Assembly (NCBI GenBank): GCA_039935015.1 | Contig: JBDTLC010000100.1 | Span: 1-17,325 of the forward strand | Reading direction: 5' to 3' | Source of the DNA: Paralcaligenes sp039935015 | GTDB lineage: Bacteria; Pseudomonadota; Gammaproteobacteria; Burkholderiales; Burkholderiaceae_B | Length of the DNA stretch: 17,325 nucleotides | Shown here: positions 14,125 to 17,325 of the stretch, piece by piece | Layout of the letters: every line of letters begins with the position of its first letter | How positions within the stretch are numbered: position 1 is the stretch's first letter | The notes under the pieces: model-generated | What the model was told of the DNA's origin: nothing | The model's input: the letters and a program-made list of their open reading frames with translations, nothing else | Databases searched by the model: none | Translations under genes and position numbers: made by a program

Positions 14125-14197
14125 CTACCTCAATTTTCCACTCTGGCTGCTGAGTTGCCGGGCCTGGCTTGCCGGGGGCTGCGCTTTACGCGTGACG

Positions 14198-14221
14198 GCT
14201 ACACGAGTGTGAGCTTTTTTT
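14198..14221 (+). terminator. Terminator-like hairpin in the etfB leader (possible attenuator)
   Basis: GCT-ACA (14198-14203), loop CGAG, TGT-(G)-AGC (14208-14214, one bulged G), then seven T (14215-14221). It ends 21 bases before the etfB ATG, too close for a separate promoter to fit after it. It could end read-through from the deacetylase gene, or act as an attenuator on etfBA. The stem is short, so it may be weak. Confidence 0.4.
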
Positions 14222-14242
14222 ATTTCTCTGGAGAATGCTTCG

Positions 14243-14992
14243 ATGAAGGTGCTGGTGCCAGTCAAGCGTGTCGTTGATTTCAACGTTAAAGTGCGCGTCA
14301 AGTCCGATCAAAGCGGTGTGGATATCGCCAATGTGAAAATGTCCATGAATCCCTTTGACGAAATCGCCCTCGAAGAGGCTATACGTCTGAAAGAAAAAGG
14401 GCTGGCCACTGAAGTCATTGCGGTGTCTTGTGGTGTGGCGCAATGCCAGGAAACACTGCGTACGGCCATGGCAATTGGCGCAGACCGGGCCGTTTTAGTG
14501 CAAACCGATGTGGCGCTCCAGCCCTTGGCGGTGGCCAAGCTGCTGCGCGCCTTGGTCGATAAAGAGCAGCCGCGGTTAGTCATCTTGGGCAAGCAGGCCA
14601 TTGATGACGATGCCAACCAAACGGGTCAAATGCTGGCTGCGTTGCTGAACTGGCCACAGGCCACTTTTGCCAGCAAGGTCGAGTTGGCGGGTGATACGGT
14701 TGCGGTCACACGTGAAGTGGATGGCGGCCTAGAGACTTTGTCGCTTAAGCTTCCGGCCATTGTCACCACTGATCTGCGTCTGAACGAGCCGCGTTACGTT
14801 ACCTTGCCCAATATTATGAAGGCCAAGAAAAAGACGCTCGATACGATCACTCCTGAAGCGCTTGGCGTAGATGTAACGCCGCGGCTGAAGACGCTGAAAG
14901 TGTCCGAACCTCCCGCGCGCTCCGCAGGCATCACGGTTCCCGATGTGGCGACGCTGGTCGAAAAACTTAAAAATGAAGCCAAGGTGATTTGA
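14243..14992 (+). CDS. etfB: Electron transfer flavoprotein subunit beta
   Basis: 249 residues, normal. With EtfA it forms the soluble FAD/AMP heterodimer that carries electrons from acyl-CoA and other dehydrogenases to ETF-ubiquinone oxidoreductase. Seen: MKVLVPVKRVVDFNVKVRVK at the N-terminus; NPFDEIALEEAIRLKEKG; VSCGVAQCQETLRTAMAIGADRAVLV; and the family signature LGKQAIDDDANQTGQMLAALL with DDDANQTG at 121-128, which helps hold the AMP in this family. GGAG at 14230-14233, nine bases before the ATG, supports the start. etfA begins two bases after the stop. No acyl-CoA dehydrogenase gene is adjacent inside the window, so the electron donor partner is not shown by context. Confidence 0.96.
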   Translation: MKVLVPVKRVVDFNVKVRVKSDQSGVDIANVKMSMNPFDEIALEEAIRLKEKGLATEVIAVSCGVAQCQETLRTAMAIGADRAVLVQTDVALQPLAVAKLLRALVDKEQPRLVILGKQAIDDDANQTGQMLAALLNWPQATFASKVELAGDTVAVTREVDGGLETLSLKLPAIVTTDLRLNEPRYVTLPNIMKAKKKTLDTITPEALGVDVTPRLKTLKVSEPPARSAGITVPDVATLVEKLKNEAKVI

Positions 14993-14994
14993 TC

Positions 14995-15924
14995 ATGACG
15001 ATTCTTGTGATAGCTGAACACGACAATTCACATTTGAAGGTAGCCACCAGAAATACGGTGGCGGCAGCGGCAAAGATAGGCGGGGACGTGCATGTGCTGG
15101 TTGCGGGTAGCGGCGCCCAGGCGGTGGCTGACCAAGCGTCGAAGGTCGCTGGCGTAGCAAAAGTTTTGCTGGCCGATGCGCCTCACTTGGCCGATGGACT
15201 CGCCGAAAACGTGGCCGCGCAAGTGCTCGCTGTTGCTCAAAACTATAGCCATATTCTGTTTGCTGCTACGGCGTCGGGCAAGAACGTGGCCCCGCGAGTG
15301 GCTGCAAGGCTAGACGTGGCGCAGGTGTCCGACATTATCGCGGTTGATTCGCCCGACACGTTCCAGCATCCGATTTACGCCGGCAACGCCATCGCGACGG
15401 TCCAGTCACCCGATTCGATCAAAGTGATTACTGTACGCACGACAGGTTTCGATGCGGTGGCCGAGCAGGGAGGTCAAGCGGCCATCGAAACGCTGGCAGC
15501 CGAGGCCGATTCGGGGTTGTCCGCATTTGTGAAGCGCGAAGTGGCTCAGAATGATCGCCCTGAACTGACCGCTGCGAAAATTGTGGTTTCGGGCGGGCGC
15601 GGCATGGGCAGCGCTGAGAATTTCAAGATTCTTGATCCCTTGGCTGACAAGCTGGGTGCGGCGCTGGGTGCTTCGCGCGCAGCCGTCGACGCAGGGTACG
15701 CGCCCAATGACTGGCAGGTGGGGCAAACCGGCAAGATCGTGGCGCCTCAGTTGTACGTGGCAATCGGGATTTCGGGGGCCATTCAGCATTTGGCCGGCAT
15801 GAAAGATTCGAAGGTCATCGTGGCAATCAATAAAGATGCCGAGGCGCCGATTTTCGGGGTGGCCGATTATGGGCTGGTTGCCGATTTGTTCCAGGCGGTT
15901 CCCGAGTTGATCAAAGCACTGTAG
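14995..15924 (+). CDS. etfA: Electron transfer flavoprotein subunit alpha
   Basis: 309 residues, normal. Partner of EtfB; carries the FAD. Seen: the N-terminal domain MTILVIAEHDNSHLKVATRNTV, the middle FAATASGKNVAPRVAARLDVAQVSDI, IVVSGGRGMGSAENF near 200, and the C-terminal FAD-binding stretch GQTGKIVAPQLYVAIGISGAIQHLAGM from G243. DSKVIVAINKDAEAPIFGVADYGLVADLFQAVPEL follows, the usual ETF-alpha ending. An in-frame TTG at 14989 would add two residues and overlap the etfB stop. I prefer ATG 14995, with AAGG at 14981 as a weak ribosome site and a 2-bp gap suggesting coupling. No canonical terminator follows; the first structures downstream are palindromic repeats. Confidence 0.96.
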   Translation: MTILVIAEHDNSHLKVATRNTVAAAAKIGGDVHVLVAGSGAQAVADQASKVAGVAKVLLADAPHLADGLAENVAAQVLAVAQNYSHILFAATASGKNVAPRVAARLDVAQVSDIIAVDSPDTFQHPIYAGNAIATVQSPDSIKVITVRTTGFDAVAEQGGQAAIETLAAEADSGLSAFVKREVAQNDRPELTAAKIVVSGGRGMGSAENFKILDPLADKLGAALGASRAAVDAGYAPNDWQVGQTGKIVAPQLYVAIGISGAIQHLAGMKDSKVIVAINKDAEAPIFGVADYGLVADLFQAVPELIKAL

Positions 15925-15943
15925 GCGTTTGTTGTAGCGGTTG

Positions 15944-15961
15944 TAGCGCCCCTTCTGTTGT
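15944..15961 (+). repeat. Possible decayed REP-like fragment upstream of D1
   Basis: GTAGCGCCCCTTCTGTTG resembles the consensus GTAGCGGCACCCCTTGTGGGTG with two bases missing and several changes. Another GTAGCGG occurs nine bases earlier (15935). It has no pairing stem left, so this is a tentative call. Confidence 0.3.
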
Positions 15962-15964
15962 TGC

Positions 15965-15983
15965 GGCAGCCCTTGTGGCTGCC
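15965..15983 (+). repeat. REP-like palindrome, copy D1
   Basis: A perfect 7-bp stem GGCAGCC (15965-15971) / GGCTGCC (15977-15983), loop CTTGT. Compared with copy C (GGCACCC/GGGTGCC), the fifth base C has become G and its partner G has become C, so pairing is kept. Confidence 0.75.
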
Positions 15984-16019
15984 ATCGGCGCAATGACCTG
16001 TACCCCATTTATCGAAAAT

Positions 16020-16044
16020 GGCAGCCACAAGGGTTGCCGCTACG
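16020..16044 (-). repeat. REP-like palindrome, copy D2
   Basis: Stem GGCAGCC (16020-16026) / GGTTGCC (16032-16038) with one G-T pair, loop ACAAG. On the minus strand it reads GTAGCGGCAACCC TTGT GG, with the GTAG foot joined to the palindrome. It is inverted relative to D1, 36 bases away, so D1 and D2 together form one larger inverted repeat. Confidence 0.75.
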
Positions 16045-16124
16045 CGCACGGGATACGTTTTTTATAGGTATTCGGTAGCCCGCTGCGGCATTGCTGCTGG
16101 AACATGTAAATAGGGTAAAAGCGC

Positions 16125-16153
16125 TTGTTAAATATACTGTGTTTATGTACAGT
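16125..16153 (+). promoter_or_regulatory. Putative promoter of the radical SAM gene
   Basis: -35 TTGTTA (16125-16130, 4 of 6), 17-bp spacer, -10 TACAGT (16148-16153, 4 of 6) would start transcription at about 16160-16161, on the ATG. An alternative -10 TATACT (16133-16138, 5 of 6) has no matching -35. Either way the LexA operator covers the promoter. Confidence 0.45.
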
Positions 16154-16154
16154 A
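16135..16154 (+). promoter_or_regulatory. LexA (SOS) operator
   Basis: TACTGTGTTTATGTACAGTA is CTGT-N8-ACAG with the flanking TA...TA intact. It fits the E. coli-type LexA palindrome at every strongly conserved position. It ends six bases before the ATG of the radical SAM gene and overlaps its promoter elements, the normal geometry for repression. I saw no other site with the correct 8-base spacing in the window. Confidence 0.85.
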
Positions 16155-16160
16155 TTGCTT

Positions 16161-17325
16161 ATGGCGCTAACCGATCCCTTTGCTGTTCTCGATTCCCGGC
16201 CCCCCGTCAATACTTTGCGTGGTCGCGGAGCTGTTGCCAATGTCCGGCATCGCTTTCAGCAAACGGATCGTGAAGACGTCGACGATGGCTGGGCGTCGTC
16301 AGGTTTGCCGGCGGAAAACACCGATGGCCTCGATACTGCGATCGGGGGTCCGGATGGCAAACATCAAGCAGTTATCCTGGCAGAAATCGCACCTGCTCGA
16401 CTAAAGACGACCGTTACGGTGGAACAGGCTCGTAAGCTGATTTCGCATAACGAGTCCCCCGATATTCCTTTTGATCAAGCCGTCAACCCATATCGGGGGT
16501 GTGAGCACGGTTGCGTCTATTGCTATGCTCGTCCTACGCATGCTTACCTGGGCTATTCTCCGGGGCTGGATTTCGAAACCCGTTTGGTGGCCAAGGCCAA
16601 TGCTGTAGAGGCGTTGCGGGCCGAGCTGGCGCGCCCAGGGTATCGTGTATCGCCCATCAATATTGGCTCAGCCACTGATGTGTATCAGCCCATCGAGCGT
16701 GAATGGCGGTTAACCCGGGGTCTGCTCGAGCTAATGCTCGAAACGCGACACCCGCTCACTATTGTGACTAAGAATGCGCTGATTGAACGTGATCTAGATC
16801 TTCTCCAGGCGTTGGCCGAGCAAAACCTGGTGGCGGTATACGTTAGCGTCACCACGCTCGATGCCGCCATGGCTCGCAGCCTGGAGCCGCGCGCGTCGGC
16901 CCCCTTGCGGCGTCTGCAGGCGGTGCGCACCCTGGCCCAGGCCAAGGTACCGGTTGGTGTGCTGGTTGCTCCCGTCATTCCCTTTATCAACGACGAGTCC
17001 ATGGAATCTATTTTGCGGGAAGCGGCGGGAGCGGGCGCTCATTATGCCAACTACACGGTGTTGCGCCTGCCATGGGAAGTCAAGGTGGTGTTTGAAGAGT
17101 GGCTGCTTGCTCATTTCCCTGATCGGGCCCAGCGCGTGCTACATCGAATCGAAGATTTGCGTAATGGGCGTCGCAACGATCCTGCTTTTGGTTCGCGAAT
17201 GCGAGGTTCCGGCTTATGGGCAGATTTGTTGCGCCAGCGCTTCGAACTTGCGGCGCGCAAATTGGGTTTGAATCGCACTCGGCTCAAACTTGATACTCAT
17301 CGTTTCGTGTTTCCGGCGAGCGCCC
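16161..17325 (+). CDS. PA0069-family radical SAM protein, 3' partial
   Basis: 388 codons are open from ATG 16161 to the window edge, where the gene runs out; the family is usually about this long, so only a short tail is probably missing. Seen: a variable N-terminal region (1-105); then NPYRGCEHGCVYCYARPTH with the [4Fe-4S] cysteines C114-x3-C118-x2-C121; LTIVTKNALIERDLDLL; VYVSVTTLD; LEPRASAPLRRLQAVRTLA; and VAPVIPFIND, the TIM-barrel strands of the SplB-like / Rv2578c group. Its reaction is unknown to me; relatives include spore photoproduct lyase, which repairs UV lesions. No Shine-Dalgarno precedes the ATG. A LexA box sits six bases upstream, so DNA-damage induction is expected. Confidence 0.88.
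   Translation, partial: MALTDPFAVLDSRPPVNTLRGRGAVANVRHRFQQTDREDVDDGWASSGLPAENTDGLDTAIGGPDGKHQAVILAEIAPARLKTTVTVEQARKLISHNESPDIPFDQAVNPYRGCEHGCVYCYARPTHAYLGYSPGLDFETRLVAKANAVEALRAELARPGYRVSPINIGSATDVYQPIEREWRLTRGLLELMLETRHPLTIVTKNALIERDLDLLQALAEQNLVAVYVSVTTLDAAMARSLEPRASAPLRRLQAVRTLAQAKVPVGVLVAPVIPFINDESMESILREAAGAGAHYANYTVLRLPWEVKVVFEEWLLAHFPDRAQRVLHRIEDLRNGRRNDPAFGSRMRGSGLWADLLRQRFELAARKLGLNRTRLKLDTHRFVFPASA

Noticed and set aside
6557..16044. CRISPR array as an explanation of the repeated palindromes
   Set aside because: Copies are kilobases apart, vary in sequence and orientation, and show no regular spacer units or cas genes.

Overview
The window reads as ordinary chromosome of a betaproteobacterium, most likely family Alcaligenaceae (Bordetella / Pusillimonas-like). 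The basis is gene order (pheA-hisC-tyrA-aroA-cmk-rpsA-ihfB-lapA-lapB-hldA-hldD-comEA-cysM), a 571-residue ribosomal protein S1 beginning MSSIATTAASGGENFADLF, and a stand-alone heptose-7-phosphate kinase. I cannot fix the genus. I see no tRNA, rRNA, CRISPR array, prophage or complete insertion sequence.

Region 1 (1-6480, all +) is the aromatic amino acid / translation supraoperon. It holds the last codons of pheA, then hisC, tyrA and aroA (hisC/tyrA and tyrA/aroA overlap by 4 bp), then cmk, rpsA (S1) and ihfB, and closes with a clear intrinsic terminator at 6453-6479. Region 2 (6480-10913, +) is an envelope block. A 370-bp gap carrying two palindromic repeats leads into lapA-lapB (LPS assembly, LpxC control), hldA and hldD (ADP-heptose synthesis); lapB/hldA and hldA/hldD share 4-bp ATGA overlaps. 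A secreted helix-hairpin-helix (ComEA-like) protein follows.

Region 3 (10914-14113) holds cysM (+), a convergent lipoprotein murein transglycosylase mltB (-) and a histone-deacetylase-family gene (+). The start codons of the last two lie only 10 bp apart. Region 4 (14114-15924, +) is etfB-etfA behind a roughly 110-nt leader that ends in a terminator-like hairpin. Region 5 (15925-17325, +) has a pair of inverted palindromic repeats and then a PA0069-family radical SAM gene that runs off the window. That gene sits directly behind a textbook LexA (SOS) operator.

The coding content is housekeeping; I did not find a new multi-gene system. The things worth attention are between genes: (i) a dispersed REP/REPIN-like family (five copies, invariant core CCCTTGTGG, GTAG-type foot on two copies, a compensatory stem change, and a shared spacer motif); (ii) the SOS operator on the radical SAM gene; (iii) three genes (cysM, the deacetylase, the radical SAM gene) that lack a Shine-Dalgarno and whose best sigma-70 promoter places transcription start on the ATG, suggesting leaderless mRNAs; (iv) the 10-bp divergent mltB/deacetylase junction; (v) a possible attenuator in front of etfBA.
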